Source: Paenibacillus wynnii (GTDB lineage: Bacteria > Bacillota > Bacilli > Paenibacillales > Paenibacillaceae). Taken from it: a stretch of DNA of 64,000 nt. Below the pieces are notes generated by a model. The model searched no databases, was not told the origin of the DNA, and saw only the letters and a program-made list of their open reading frames with translations. Within the stretch, counting starts at the first letter, position 1; each line of letters starts with the position of its first letter. Shown here one piece after another: positions 17,868-26,194 of this stretch. The stretch covers positions 20,433-84,432 of the forward strand of contig NZ_JAUSTK010000023.1 in the NCBI RefSeq assembly GCF_030812855.1, read 5' to 3'. Position numbers and translations under genes: made by a program.

Positions 17868-19136
17868 TTAGTCAACCGCCACCTCATTCCTGGCCGGAGC
17901 CCTTAAGTGAGATAAAGGATACGCATGAATACCGGACATACGAAGCTTATCCGTATGCAGCAACGGGTTTCCGGTAGGCATCAGTCCTCCCTGTACCCGT
18001 CCGCTATGCTCTCCCGTCTCCTGAAATTCGTATAAGGGATTTAGCAACACTTCTCCGTCCTTCAAACCGGCAACCTCACTGATTTCCAACACCCGGCGCG
18101 TCCGATCTCTCAGTCTCGATAAATGTACGAAAATATCAATTGCTGACCCAATCTGCTGCCGTACCACAGCGATAGGTAGATCTGCTCCACTGAGGACCAT
18201 TGTCTCCAGACGGCTGACCATATCTCGTGAACTGTTCGAATGACCCGTTGACAACGACCCATCATGTCCTGTATTCATCGCCTGCAGCATATCGAGGCAC
18301 TCCGCGCCGCGAACCTCCCCAACCACAATTCGATTGGGCCTCATCCGCAGGGATGAACGAATCAGGTCCCTGATTGTGATCTCCCCCTTTCCCTCAGTGT
18401 TAACGTTCCGTGTCTCCAGAGAGACCAGATTAGGCACTGTTACAATTTGCAGCTCTGCTGAATCTTCTATAGTAATGACACGTTCCTGAGGCGGTATGAA
18501 TTGGGACAATGCGTTCAGAAAAGTGGTTTTGCCTGAGCCCGTACCCCCGCTTATAAAAATGTTATATTTGGCAGCAACCAAAATCTGCAGAAGCTCTGCT
18601 GCCTCTGGACTCAGCGCATCACGGCGTACCAGATCATCCATGGTCATCGGTGACTCCGGAAATTTTCGGATGGTCATCGCGGGACCTTTTAGCGCAACGG
18701 GAGGCAAAACGATGTTAACCCGGGAACCGTCCTTCAGCCTTGCATCCACTATGGGAGAAGATTCATTCACCACTCTGTTAACACCGGATACTACACTCTG
18801 GATAATATCCTCCAGCCTGCTTGCCGATTCAAAAGCCAAAGGAAGCCGGCGAATCTGCCCTTCTTCCTCTATGAAAATATCGCGGTGACTGTTAATCATA
18901 ATTTCAGTGATGGCCGGATTATCGACCAGCGGCTGCAATATATCTAATCCCCGGAAAGAATCGAATAATCTTTTAACAAGTTCAAGCTTCTCCTGAGCCG
19001 TGAGATAACGAAGACTTTCCCTTTCAAAGGTTGTCCTTTCGATGTAAGTTAGAAGTTCACGGTTATCCACTGTAGAAGTAACATTAAGCCCTTCGCGGAT
19101 ATCATTGCGAAGCTTCCTGAACATTTCTTCATTCAT
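17868..19136 (-). CDS. CpaF-type Tad ATPase, Tad locus 2
   Basis: A protein of about 422 residues, the motor for pilus assembly. Visible motifs are Walker A GGTGSGKT (about residues 197-204), the Asp box EDSAELQI, Walker B and His box in VGEVRG and MNTGHDGSLSTGH, all canonical. Start chosen at ATG 19136 with GGAG upstream; it overlaps the CpaE stop by eight bases. Unlike the locus-1 ATPase, all motifs are intact. The N-terminal part contains LTEIM-like and HRDIF stretches typical of CpaF N-domains. Confidence 0.92.
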   Translation of the reverse strand: MNEEMFRKLRNDIREGLNVTSTVDNRELLTYIERTTFERESLRYLTAQEKLELVKRLFDSFRGLDILQPLVDNPAITEIMINSHRDIFIEEEGQIRRLPLAFESASRLEDIIQSVVSGVNRVVNESSPIVDARLKDGSRVNIVLPPVALKGPAMTIRKFPESPMTMDDLVRRDALSPEAAELLQILVAAKYNIFISGGTGSGKTTFLNALSQFIPPQERVITIEDSAELQIVTVPNLVSLETRNVNTEGKGEITIRDLIRSSLRMRPNRIVVGEVRGAECLDMLQAMNTGHDGSLSTGHSNSSRDMVSRLETMVLSGADLPIAVVRQQIGSAIDIFVHLSRLRDRTRRVLEISEVAGLKDGEVLLNPLYEFQETGEHSGRVQGGLMPTGNPLLHTDKLRMSGIHAYPLSHLRAPARNEVAVD

Positions 19137-20295
19137 AGCGGTTCTCCATAGCAAATGTGTGCGGCAGCATAGGCCCTATCATTCTCCTGCACAGCTGAAG
19201 AATTTCCTGCTGAAAGTAGGGGGAATTCAGATACAGTTCGCTGCGATACGGCTGATTCCAAGACGATATATACGGCAGGATGCTGTCTAACGGTATGCCA
19301 TCGAGTGGTGGTCTTTCATCGGACACCTCCGAAAAGCAATTCATAACAAACCTGCTCCTGTCGATCAAACCCGGCGGCATACCTCCATGTGGGGCGGTGT
19401 AATGGGACAACCACTTCCCAGCCTTATGTATACTGACATCATCATCTCTAAGCACCCACAGCAGAACGCCGCATTTTTCAATAACAGCCTCCGTACGCTC
19501 TTCACCGATACTTCCCGTATCGATGATTACAACGTCATACCGTCTCCCGGACGCTAGAAGCTCCATTAGATCTAAGGCGTCCCTCTTGTTCATTTGAAGC
19601 ATTTCCTTTACATTGCTTACCGGTTTAAAAGCGTCACACCGCGGGTTCTCATGGCGTATGGCATAACTCTGTATTTCGCCTTGAATCCCTGCCTCCGAGT
19701 CTCTGTTGGCTTGGATTTCGTAGAGCAGTCTTTCTAACCCCGGTATATTGTCCCTAGTCGAACGGAGATATAGGCTGCTGCTGTCCACACTCTCCAGATT
19801 GAGGTAAAAGACTGACAAACCAAGATCACTTAGCTGCTTCACTATATTTAAGGCGATCACTGTTTTTCCGCTGCTCCCGCTGCCGGATACGATCCCAAGC
19901 AGAAGGGTCTCCCCCTCAACCGTAGTGCATGTCCGTATCCGCTCCACTTCACATAGCTGCAGCATAGAGGTTAGCAGCGACGGAAGTGCTTGATACTTGG
20001 CGATAACTTGTCCAGCGGATAAGCCCTTGCTAATTTTCCCGATCATCCCCCCTTCCTCGCTAAGTACGGCCCATGGAACTGCAACTCTGCCCTCTACCAA
20101 CCAAGCTTCAATAAAAGCTGGATCTCCTACTACGGCGTCCGGCACCTCCTCTTCTCTCATGTATTCCATAAAAGCATCCATCCGGCTAAAAGCTGTAATA
20201 TGCAGCCTGTCCCCGTACTCGCTGTGACGAACATAATGCAGCAAGGGTTCAATATACTGACTTTCCCGCACAGCAAGTACAATTCTTACGGCCAT
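19129..20295 (-). CDS. CpaE-like MinD/ParA-family ATPase, first gene of Tad locus 2
   Basis: A 388-residue protein. The N-terminal 110 residues resemble an atypical receiver domain and are followed by a ParA/MinD-type ATPase fold with the P-loop GIVSGSGSSGKTVIA (about 134-148), here with an intact Lys. CpaE proteins direct Tad machines to their site in the cell. Both ATG 20295 and the upstream GGAAGGAGGAG ribosome binding site are clear. The gene heads the operon and is preceded by a leader with a terminator-like hairpin. Confidence 0.82.
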   Translation of the reverse strand: MAVRIVLAVRESQYIEPLLHYVRHSEYGDRLHITAFSRMDAFMEYMREEEVPDAVVGDPAFIEAWLVEGRVAVPWAVLSEEGGMIGKISKGLSAGQVIAKYQALPSLLTSMLQLCEVERIRTCTTVEGETLLLGIVSGSGSSGKTVIALNIVKQLSDLGLSVFYLNLESVDSSSLYLRSTRDNIPGLERLLYEIQANRDSEAGIQGEIQSYAIRHENPRCDAFKPVSNVKEMLQMNKRDALDLMELLASGRRYDVVIIDTGSIGEERTEAVIEKCGVLLWVLRDDDVSIHKAGKWLSHYTAPHGGMPPGLIDRSRFVMNCFSEVSDERPPLDGIPLDSILPYISSWNQPYRSELYLNSPYFQQEILQLCRRMIGPMLPHTFAMENRYE

Positions 20296-20324
20296 GGAAC
20301 TCCTCCTTCCCCTAAAAAAGACAG

Positions 20325-20373
20325 CAAAAAAGCACCGCCAATAACCGCGTGAAACGGTTATAGAACGGTGCTT
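20325..20373 (-). terminator. Intrinsic-terminator-like hairpin in the leader of Tad locus 2
   Basis: On the minus strand AAGCACCG pairs with CGGTGCTT and an inner ATAACCG pairs with CGGTTAT; the stem is followed by a T-run. It lies between a good promoter (20401-20429) and the first Tad gene at 20295, so it could terminate leader transcription. A competing stem, AACGG-AAGCA-CCGTT, overlaps its 5' arm, which would allow attenuation. The sensing element, if any, is not evident. Confidence 0.6.
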
Positions 20374-20400
20374 CCGTTACTATTCCTTTAATTTACAGCT

Positions 20401-20429
20401 ATAGTAGCATATATACAGATAGCTATCAA
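20401..20429 (-). promoter_or_regulatory. Predicted promoter of Tad locus 2
   Basis: Minus strand TTGATA (20424-20429), a 17-base spacer and TACTAT (20401-20406) make a good sigma-A type promoter. Transcription would start near 20394, giving a leader of about 100 bases that includes the terminator-like hairpin. Confidence 0.6.
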
Positions 20430-20518
20430 TGATTATTTTTTCACATATAAATTGAACTTAAGTTTTTTGAATAAGGAATTAGTCGCACTGCGGTGAATGT
20501 TTGGACTTCCGGCCGCTG

Positions 20519-20574
20519 TTGTCTACAGATTTCTTTGAATGATACCGCTCTTCGCGGTAGAAATCCGTAGACAA
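20519..20574. repeat. Palindromic intergenic element
   Basis: TTGTCTACAGATTTCT (20519-20534) is complementary to AGAAATCCGTAGACAA (20559-20574) with one mismatch, and ACCGC/GCGGT (20544-20548/20554-20558) forms an inner stem. The whole makes a roughly 56-base hairpin between the Tad operon promoter and the nuclease gene. It has the look of a REP/MITE-like dispersed palindrome; copy number cannot be judged from one window. Confidence 0.5.
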
Positions 20575-20720
20575 AGGCGGTCGCTGTCGCTCCTCCAGTT
20601 CCAAAATTCCCTTCCGTCACTCCTTTCCTCTTTTTTAGTTTTAAAGTTCAATTATATAGCGATTTTATAAACTTTAGTGCAGCAATCAAGCTATAATCTA
20701 CGATAAGGAGGGAAAGAAAT

Positions 20721-21272
20721 ATGATCCATAGATTATCCTTAAAAGCTGTGCTGCTGCTCCTATTACTCTTTACCGCCGCAGGATGTCAGCTATCCCCGCA
20801 AGAAACCAAATCCAATAGAACCCAAGTTCAGCTCATACGTACGGTTGATGGAGATACCTTGACTGTTAACTATAACGGGAAACAGGAGAAAGTGAGACTG
20901 CTGCTGATAGATACACCTGAGATGTCCCATTCTGTTTATGGGAAGGAGCCCTATGCACAGGATGCCAAAAGCTATACAGCGAAGATGATACAAGATGCCG
21001 AGATGCTGGAGCTTGAATTCGATGACGGACCGGAACGGGATAAATATTCGCGATTACTCGCATATGTATACGTTGATGGCATTATGCTGCAGGAGGCTTT
21101 ACTGAAACAGGGACTGGCACGAGTCGCTTATATCTATCCACCTAATGTGCGATACGTAGATTTGTTCAAAGAAATAGAAGATAAAAGCCAAGATAAGGCC
21201 ATAGGCATTTGGAGAGTAGAGGATTACGCCCAAGAAGACGGGTTTCATCCAGAGGTGATCGTTGATCCCTAA
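20721..21272 (+). CDS. Thermonuclease-family secreted lipoprotein
   Basis: A 183-residue protein with a lipoprotein signal (FTAAGC at about residues 17-22) and a staphylococcal-nuclease fold. Family motifs are visible: VDGDTLTV, VRLLLIDTPE, ERDKYSRLLAYVYVDG and LLKQGLARV, with the catalytic Arg and Glu of the ERDKYSR and RLLLIDTPE elements in place. It would degrade DNA or RNA at the cell surface. It has the ribosome binding site AAGGAGGGAAAG. It converges on the DCC-protein gene with only 13 bases between the stops and no clear terminator. Confidence 0.88.
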   Translation: MIHRLSLKAVLLLLLLFTAAGCQLSPQETKSNRTQVQLIRTVDGDTLTVNYNGKQEKVRLLLIDTPEMSHSVYGKEPYAQDAKSYTAKMIQDAEMLELEFDDGPERDKYSRLLAYVYVDGIMLQEALLKQGLARVAYIYPPNVRYVDLFKEIEDKSQDKAIGIWRVEDYAQEDGFHPEVIVDP

Positions 21273-21285
21273 AAAAAAGACCCCA

Positions 21286-21756
21286 CTACAGGAATCTCCG
21301 CCGGATATCTGGTGTGGGAATAAGACACTGTTCGTCACGCCCGAACCAGCGGTAACGATTCCTTGCTACATAACGGTACAATACGTTACGCAGTGGGGGC
21401 GGCACGAATATGAACCCATATGCAGCAGACCAAGGAAATCGCAGCCTACGGGCTATGCGGAGCACTGCAACGGACTGGGTATAGTAGACCCCGTTCTCCA
21501 GCAATACAACCGTACTTAATTGCCCACGCTCCAAGACTATGCCATGCTTATGAATCAGATTCTGAGCGATTTCACTCTGCAGGGAGGCGAACATGAACCT
21601 GCCCTTAGGGTCTCGTGGAATTATGAACCGAACCAACCCTTGGCACAAATGGCATACACCGTCAATCAGCACAATGGATTTCCCTGCTGTAAAATTTACC
21701 TCTACCGTATCCACCGGCAACCCTTCCTGGCTTCGTTCTTCGCTCATTAGTCCCAC
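21286..21756 (-). CDS. DCC-family thiol-disulfide protein (DUF393)
   Basis: A 156-residue protein of the YuxK/DUF393 type. The name-giving motif D-G-V-C-H-L-C appears in LIDGVCHLCQGLVRF (about residues 32-46), with the Cys pair in CxxC spacing. Family members are predicted thioredoxin-fold proteins; the true substrate is unknown. The 3' end reaches the nuclease gene without a terminator. The start is preceded by a modest ribosome binding site. Confidence 0.85.
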   Translation of the reverse strand: MGLMSEERSQEGLPVDTVEVNFTAGKSIVLIDGVCHLCQGLVRFIIPRDPKGRFMFASLQSEIAQNLIHKHGIVLERGQLSTVVLLENGVYYTQSVAVLRIARRLRFPWSAAYGFIFVPPPLRNVLYRYVARNRYRWFGRDEQCLIPTPDIRRRFL

Positions 21757-21801
21757 GCCCTTTCATAATACGATTAGTATATCCAAATAAATGGGCAAAA
21801 C

Positions 21802-21824
21802 AAAAACGCGGGAAAACTCCCGCG
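21802..21824 (-). terminator. Terminator of the small Cys-rich protein gene
   Basis: Minus strand stem CGCGGGA/TCCCGCG (21807-21813/21818-21824) with a 4-base loop and a following T-run (A-run at 21802-21806 on the plus strand). It ends transcription from 22123. Confidence 0.8.
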
Positions 21825-21844
21825 CATCATGTTCCGTTCATGTG

Positions 21845-22123
21845 TTACTCGGCAATTGCCTTTTCAATCCATTGATCCCCGATCATTTGTCCTTCGAAGT
21901 CAGGAGTGAATGCTTCCATGCATTTGCAGATGAAATCTTTGCGGCAAATTGGGCATGGTGTTTTAAGCAGGCGGCTGATGTTCGTCATTTTCCATTCCGG
22001 AAACCGATTATAAAACGCACGGCACTCCGTTCCATCAGCAAGCTTGATAATGAATTCGAATAACCCATCCTTATCATTGCTGCTCGCTTTGGTAACATTC
22101 GTAATATTCGGTCTGTAAGACAT
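21845..22123 (-). CDS. Unrecognised small protein with CxxC and CxC cysteines
   Basis: A protein of about 92 residues with the pattern CPICRKDFICKC in its C-terminal half, which looks like a zinc-binding or redox motif, and a preceding ECRAFYNRFPEWK stretch. No named family is recognised. The start is taken at ATG 22123, with GGGTG seven bases upstream; GTG 22132 and ATG 22129 are alternatives. A strong terminator follows, which supports a real gene. Confidence 0.65.
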   Translation of the reverse strand: MSYRPNITNVTKASSNDKDGLFEFIIKLADGTECRAFYNRFPEWKMTNISRLLKTPCPICRKDFICKCMEAFTPDFEGQMIGDQWIEKAIAE

Positions 22124-22389
22124 CTTCATCACCCATTATTTAAATTTTTGTTTGTTAAATAGAACACACTGACATATACAGATACCTAGACATATTAAAG
22201 AATTTTAAGGGGGATGTCAACCAACACAGTCTCTATAGCCCTCTATTTGCAGTTCTTTCTGAATATCTTGTCTCTTTTTAGCCATTATTGCCATGAAAGT
22301 CCTTCTCTACCCGTTCCTAGAGGTTTGACTATCACCATTAATAGTGTACAATTAAATTGTTATAAATATATGTTCGGGAGGTATTATTC
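22124..22389. other. Intergenic region with a weak 25-codon frame
   Basis: Mostly featureless. On the minus strand a 25-residue frame (22217-22294) starts ATG with AGAAGGA upstream and reads MAIMAKKRQDIQK; it is short and unsupported by any homology, so it is not called as a gene. A promoter for glutathione peroxidase probably lies near 22340-22370 but is not clear. Confidence 0.3.
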
Positions 22390-22869
22390 ATGAGTATCTA
22401 TGAGTTCGAAGCCATCACCCTTCGCGGGCAAGAGGAATCGTTATCCAAGTATAAAGATAAAGTACTACTAGTCGTGAATACAGCCAGCAAATGCGGATTT
22501 ACCCCTCAATATAAAGGCCTTCAAGAGGTGTACGAGAAATTTAAAGACCGCGGATTTGAAGTACTGGGTTTCCCCAGCAATCAGTTCGCCGGACAAGAGC
22601 CGGGTGAAGGTGAAGATATCGCCGAGTTCTGTGAGATCAATTATGGAGTAACCTTCCCTATGTATGAAAAGATTGATGTAAAAGGTGACGAAGCCCATCC
22701 TTTATTCAAGTACCTGTCCAAGGAAGCCCCCGGTATTCTGGGATCCAAAAGCATCAAGTGGAACTTCACTAAATTTCTGGTCGATCGCGAAGGACGTGTA
22801 ATAAAGCGTTATTCACCACAAACAACTCCGGATCAGATTGAAGCCGACATCGCTAAATTGCTGGAATAG
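22390..22869 (+). CDS. Glutathione peroxidase family (BsaA-type) protein
   Basis: A 159-residue thiol peroxidase of the glutathione peroxidase superfamily, reducing hydroperoxides in the cytoplasm. The catalytic tetrad elements are visible: Cys in NTASKCGFTPQY (C36), Gln in FPSNQFAGQEPG, and Trp-Asn in KWNFTKFLVDREG. It is a Cys form, not selenocysteine. Bacterial members usually use thioredoxin rather than glutathione. The start ATG has GGGAGGT upstream, and a good terminator follows. Confidence 0.93.
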   Translation: MSIYEFEAITLRGQEESLSKYKDKVLLVVNTASKCGFTPQYKGLQEVYEKFKDRGFEVLGFPSNQFAGQEPGEGEDIAEFCEINYGVTFPMYEKIDVKGDEAHPLFKYLSKEAPGILGSKSIKWNFTKFLVDREGRVIKRYSPQTTPDQIEADIAKLLE

Positions 22870-22878
22870 ATCCAATTT

Positions 22879-22935
22879 TAAAAAGGATACTCCACCCCAA
22901 CAGCTTTTGAACTGGCGGGTGAGTATCCTTTTTTT
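22879..22935. terminator. Bidirectional terminator between gpx-like and DUF1304 genes
   Basis: AAAAAGGATACTC and GAGTATCCTTTTTTT flank a loop, with an A-run on one side and a T-run on the other. It can stop the peroxidase gene from the left and the convergent DUF1304 gene from the right. Confidence 0.8.
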
Positions 22936-22956
22936 ACGGACATATCTTAAATTAAC

Positions 22957-23319
22957 TTACCATTGGAATAAGACAGCGATTATAGCAAGAAAAGCAGGTA
23001 AGGCTTGAATATAGATTATGGATTTCTTGGCAGTTAAGCTTCCTACAATCCCCGCAATTACCACACATCCCAGGAAAAATAATTGAATGTGTTGACCCAC
23101 AGTTTCATCAGGATAGACCAGGCCCCAGATTAATCCGGCAGCAAGAAATCCATTATATAAGCCTTGATTAAAGGCCAGCGATTTGGAATCCTTAGCTACT
23201 TGTTCAGTTGTACCGAAAGCCTTCATCCCTTTGGGTGTAGCCCATACGAACATTTCCAGATATAGAATATAGATATGTATAGCTGCAACTATTCCAACCA
23301 GTATCATGCTAAGTAACAT
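22957..23319 (-). CDS. DUF1304 membrane protein
   Basis: A 120-residue protein with four membrane segments covering almost its whole length, beginning MLLSMILVGIVAAIHIYILY. The WATPKGMKAFG and NQGLYNGFLAAGL stretches match the DUF1304 family, which is of unknown function. It is convergent with the peroxidase gene and has GGAGGGGACG upstream of the start. Confidence 0.85.
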   Translation of the reverse strand: MLLSMILVGIVAAIHIYILYLEMFVWATPKGMKAFGTTEQVAKDSKSLAFNQGLYNGFLAAGLIWGLVYPDETVGQHIQLFFLGCVVIAGIVGSLTAKKSIIYIQALPAFLAIIAVLFQW

Positions 23320-23394
23320 TTACGTCCCCTCCAAATTTGCTAGATAACTGTGATTATAGCACACGCCTTTTACATTTACCTCGAAGTGGACACA

Positions 23395-23563
23395 GCGGAC
23401 GCTATTTACTCTAAAACACTAATTTTCGATCTATCCGGACTGAGAAGGCGTTATTGTAACTGAAATTCACCAAAAACGAGTGTTTCCCAACGAATAGCAG
23501 AACCTCAGTCCGCATAGGTTTTCAACTGATCACCAGAGCTAAAATAAGGGCTATACAGTCCGC
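23395..23563. repeat. MITE-like degenerate element in the 598-base gap
   Basis: The stretch begins GCGGAC and ends GTCCGC, a 6-base terminal inversion, with a second inversion CGGACTGAG (23436-23444)/CTCAGTCCG (23514-23522) inside. No frame is open. It looks like a small, decayed non-autonomous repeat of about 169 bases. Copy number elsewhere is unknown. Confidence 0.35.
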
Positions 23564-23615
23564 TTAATCACTACATCCTCGCTAACTTCACACAGGTGGG
23601 TTGGAGTAACATATC

Positions 23616-23661
23616 AAAAAAGGCTGTTCCTGGATCTTTTTCAAGATTCCATAGAACAGCC
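23616..23661 (-). terminator. Terminator at the end of the fructan locus
   Basis: Minus strand GGCTGTTC and GAACAGCC (23622-23629/23654-23661) form a stem with a following T-run (A6 at 23616-23621). It follows the decayed SDR remnant, suggesting that this remnant was once the last gene of the fructan operon. Confidence 0.7.
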
Positions 23662-23664
23662 CGT

Positions 23665-23862
23665 TAATAATATAGATAGATACCCAATTTCTTGGCATAT
23701 TGAGGCAGGAGGCTCTGGAACATGGGCGAGCTCAGCAAATTCCCAGGCATGATCGCATTCACACGGATATTATGCTAGATCAAGGACAAGACTTTGGGTA
23801 AGACCTCCCCCTCCGAATTTCGAAGCAGAGTAGCCCACATTAAAGCGCTTCAATAAAGGCAT
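23665..23862 (-). pseudogene. Remnant of a sorbitol-6-phosphate-2-dehydrogenase-like SDR
   Basis: On the minus strand, two frames together encode GYSASKFGGGGLTQSLVLDLA and HNIRVNAIMPGNLLSS-PMFQSLLPQYAKKLGI, with a frameshift between them (a stop follows DLA in the first frame). YSASKFGG carries the Tyr-xxx-Lys catalytic pair of short-chain dehydrogenases, and the downstream part matches the sorbitol-6-phosphate-dehydrogenase type (gutD/srlD). The N-terminal two thirds and the C-terminal end are missing. It lies directly after the GH32 operon, just before its terminator, so the locus once had one more sugar-metabolism gene. Confidence 0.75.
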
Positions 23863-23917
23863 AATGACTTAAAGGTTTGATACTATACAAATGGTGAGGA
23901 GCGCCTAGGCGCTCCTG

Positions 23918-26194
23918 TTACCAAATGGACTTCATTTCCCAAATTTCCATGGATTTAACCAGCAGTTCCCCATTCCCCCAGATCTCGAGTCCTAGAGCAT
24001 CCTTACGGCTCGGATACGCACGGGTCGTAAGGCTCTTTAATCCGTTGGCATAGACTTCGATCATAGAGCGATCTAAATAGATATGCAGCTTCAGATTCTC
24101 CCCCGACAGTTCCAGCTTACCGCCTTGAACCCCGCTACATTTCTCACCCGGATGTTGTGTCGTCTTTGTCCGATCAGCCAAGAGCATAGTCTGATTAAGA
24201 TCATAATACAGCAGAGTTTCTTCTTCCCCATCCGGTGTTTTACGGACTTTAATTCCGAACTGAGTAGCACTGCTTGGCTCAATTTCTACTTGAATCTCAA
24301 GCATGTCGCCTTGGACATCCTTGAGAAGTACATTAGCTTCAGCCAATGACTTGTCCTGCATCCATAACCGCTTCTCGCCGCGCAATAATTGAAGCTCCTG
24401 AATCGGCTCGATTCCAAGCCTTCCATCTTCCCTCAAGTACACACTTAGCGGCAAGCCGCCGTTATGGGCCCAACCCGATTGGTATTCCAGCTCAGATGTA
24501 CGGTCGCCCTGCGCGATTGTAAAGACGATGTTTCTGCCCGTCATCGGATCAACCATTCCGCTTGGACCGGTAAAGTGGAAATCTCCAACATCTATCAATT
24601 GGGGCTCCTCTTGATCTGGAAGAAACGAAAGATCCTGCTTATTAAGCTGTCCGATCCAATAGAACACCTCGACATCCGCTCCTGCTCCCACAGGACTGAC
24701 CAGCAGGAGATACTTTTTCACACCTTGCTTGTCACTGCCCAGAGGAAGAAATACAGGGAGTTCCCAAATAGGTCCAAGATAAGGATACTGTTGAATATCC
24801 GCCTCAAAGAATGACCCTTTGTATGTCCAGTTCAGCATATCCTGCGAGGCAAACGCCAATGCTGCCCCACCTCTGCCTTCGATTCCAGATCCAACCAAGG
24901 CATACCAACCTTCATTATCTTTCCATACAAAAGGATCCCGGAAATCGCCGAATGCACCGATCCCCTTCTTCTGCACAATGAGCGGTTCCGGATGTTTAAC
25001 CCATTGAACAAGATCCGGGTTTTTATCCCATGAATAGGTACTTCGAGCAAGCGCCACGCTCTGATTCGGTGAAGCACTATCATTGGCAGCTGTAAAGAAC
25101 AAAACAGGTAGACCATTTGCATCATAGGTGGCGCTTCCCGACCAAACCCCGTCGGGTGATAATTGATCTTTCTCGGGTGCCAAGGCCACGGGCAAATCAC
25201 GCCAATGCACCAAATCCTTACTTACCCAATGTCCCCAATGGATCTGATGAAAGAACGGTCCAAGCGGGTTATGCTGATAGAACAAGTGATATTGCCCGTC
25301 AAAATAGATAGGCGCATGGGGTTCGTTCATCCAATGGGCCGGCGGGCTGACATGATACTGCGGTCTGTGCCGATCCAGCAGCAGAGGCGTTCTGTCGAGC
25401 TTGATATCATCGTACTTTAATTGCGGGTGCACTCCTCCGCGGGAATTCAGCACTTGCCGATAAGAAGCGGCTACCTCTTCCGCGCTTAGGGCTACATTAT
25501 AAATCTTAAGCTCATCGAGCATACCACTGAACATTTGAAGACTGAACACTTCAGCTAGCAGGGCACCATGGTTATTCTTTCCTATGAGCACATCCGTGTC
25601 AGCAGCTTCAACCAGGCGAGAACCGCGGGGCAGCTCAGCCGAAGCGATTTCACTGCCGTTCAAATACAGCTTGATTTCACCTTGATTCCCGTCGAAAACA
25701 GCGTTTACGTATGACCATTCATTCTTGGGCAGTGCATAGCCTTCAGGAGACCAAAGCTCTTTCCATTCCCCTCCCTCTAGTCCGACTTGGAAGGACCAGG
25801 AGCCGTGACGGAACATGCCCAGCAGATAACCCTCCTTGCGGTCCACGTTGTAGCGGTTCACAAGGGCGGCCAGCTTGTTTCCTCCCCCCCATTCATAGGA
25901 GCGAGGTGCAACCCATATCCCGATACTTAACGCAGAAAGAGGTTGCGGTTCGCCATTTGAATCTCCTTCATTGAACGGATGGGCAATATAAGTCGAGTAA
26001 CCATCGAACAGAAGTCCGGTTCCCATTGCTCCTTGTCTCCACTGGGGAGGACAAGGTTCGGTAAACTCCGCTTGGTTAAACACATACTGAATGTCATCCT
26101 TGATTTGGGATATGCTCTCGAGAGCGCTTGCTCCAGCCCCTTCATCAAAGGCCCAGTACATCATTAGCCCGTGATTATCGCTTACTCCACTCAT
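23918..26194 (-). CDS. GH32 glycoside hydrolase with N-terminal LamG-like domain
   Basis: A 758-residue, apparently cytoplasmic protein (no signal peptide). Residues about 1-250 form a LamG/concanavalin-like domain. Residues about 275-755 are a GH32 five-bladed propeller plus C-terminal beta domain, predicted to act on fructans or sucrose-like sugars. The RDP motif GDFRDPF and the acid/base motif WELPVF are present, but the nucleophile motif reads WMNEPHAP at about 288-295 where WMNDPNG is usual, i.e. Glu at residue 291 in place of Asp. The start overlaps the upstream fusion gene by ATGA. Function may be altered or belong to a distinct GH32 subgroup. Confidence 0.88.
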   Translation of the reverse strand: MSGVSDNHGLMMYWAFDEGAGASALESISQIKDDIQYVFNQAEFTEPCPPQWRQGAMGTGLLFDGYSTYIAHPFNEGDSNGEPQPLSALSIGIWVAPRSYEWGGGNKLAALVNRYNVDRKEGYLLGMFRHGSWSFQVGLEGGEWKELWSPEGYALPKNEWSYVNAVFDGNQGEIKLYLNGSEIASAELPRGSRLVEAADTDVLIGKNNHGALLAEVFSLQMFSGMLDELKIYNVALSAEEVAASYRQVLNSRGGVHPQLKYDDIKLDRTPLLLDRHRPQYHVSPPAHWMNEPHAPIYFDGQYHLFYQHNPLGPFFHQIHWGHWVSKDLVHWRDLPVALAPEKDQLSPDGVWSGSATYDANGLPVLFFTAANDSASPNQSVALARSTYSWDKNPDLVQWVKHPEPLIVQKKGIGAFGDFRDPFVWKDNEGWYALVGSGIEGRGGAALAFASQDMLNWTYKGSFFEADIQQYPYLGPIWELPVFLPLGSDKQGVKKYLLLVSPVGAGADVEVFYWIGQLNKQDLSFLPDQEEPQLIDVGDFHFTGPSGMVDPMTGRNIVFTIAQGDRTSELEYQSGWAHNGGLPLSVYLREDGRLGIEPIQELQLLRGEKRLWMQDKSLAEANVLLKDVQGDMLEIQVEIEPSSATQFGIKVRKTPDGEEETLLYYDLNQTMLLADRTKTTQHPGEKCSGVQGGKLELSGENLKLHIYLDRSMIEVYANGLKSLTTRAYPSRKDALGLEIWGNGELLVKSMEIWEMKSIW

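Noticed and set aside
22217..22294. 25-codon minus-strand frame
   Set aside because: Too short and no homology, though a weak ribosome binding site is present.
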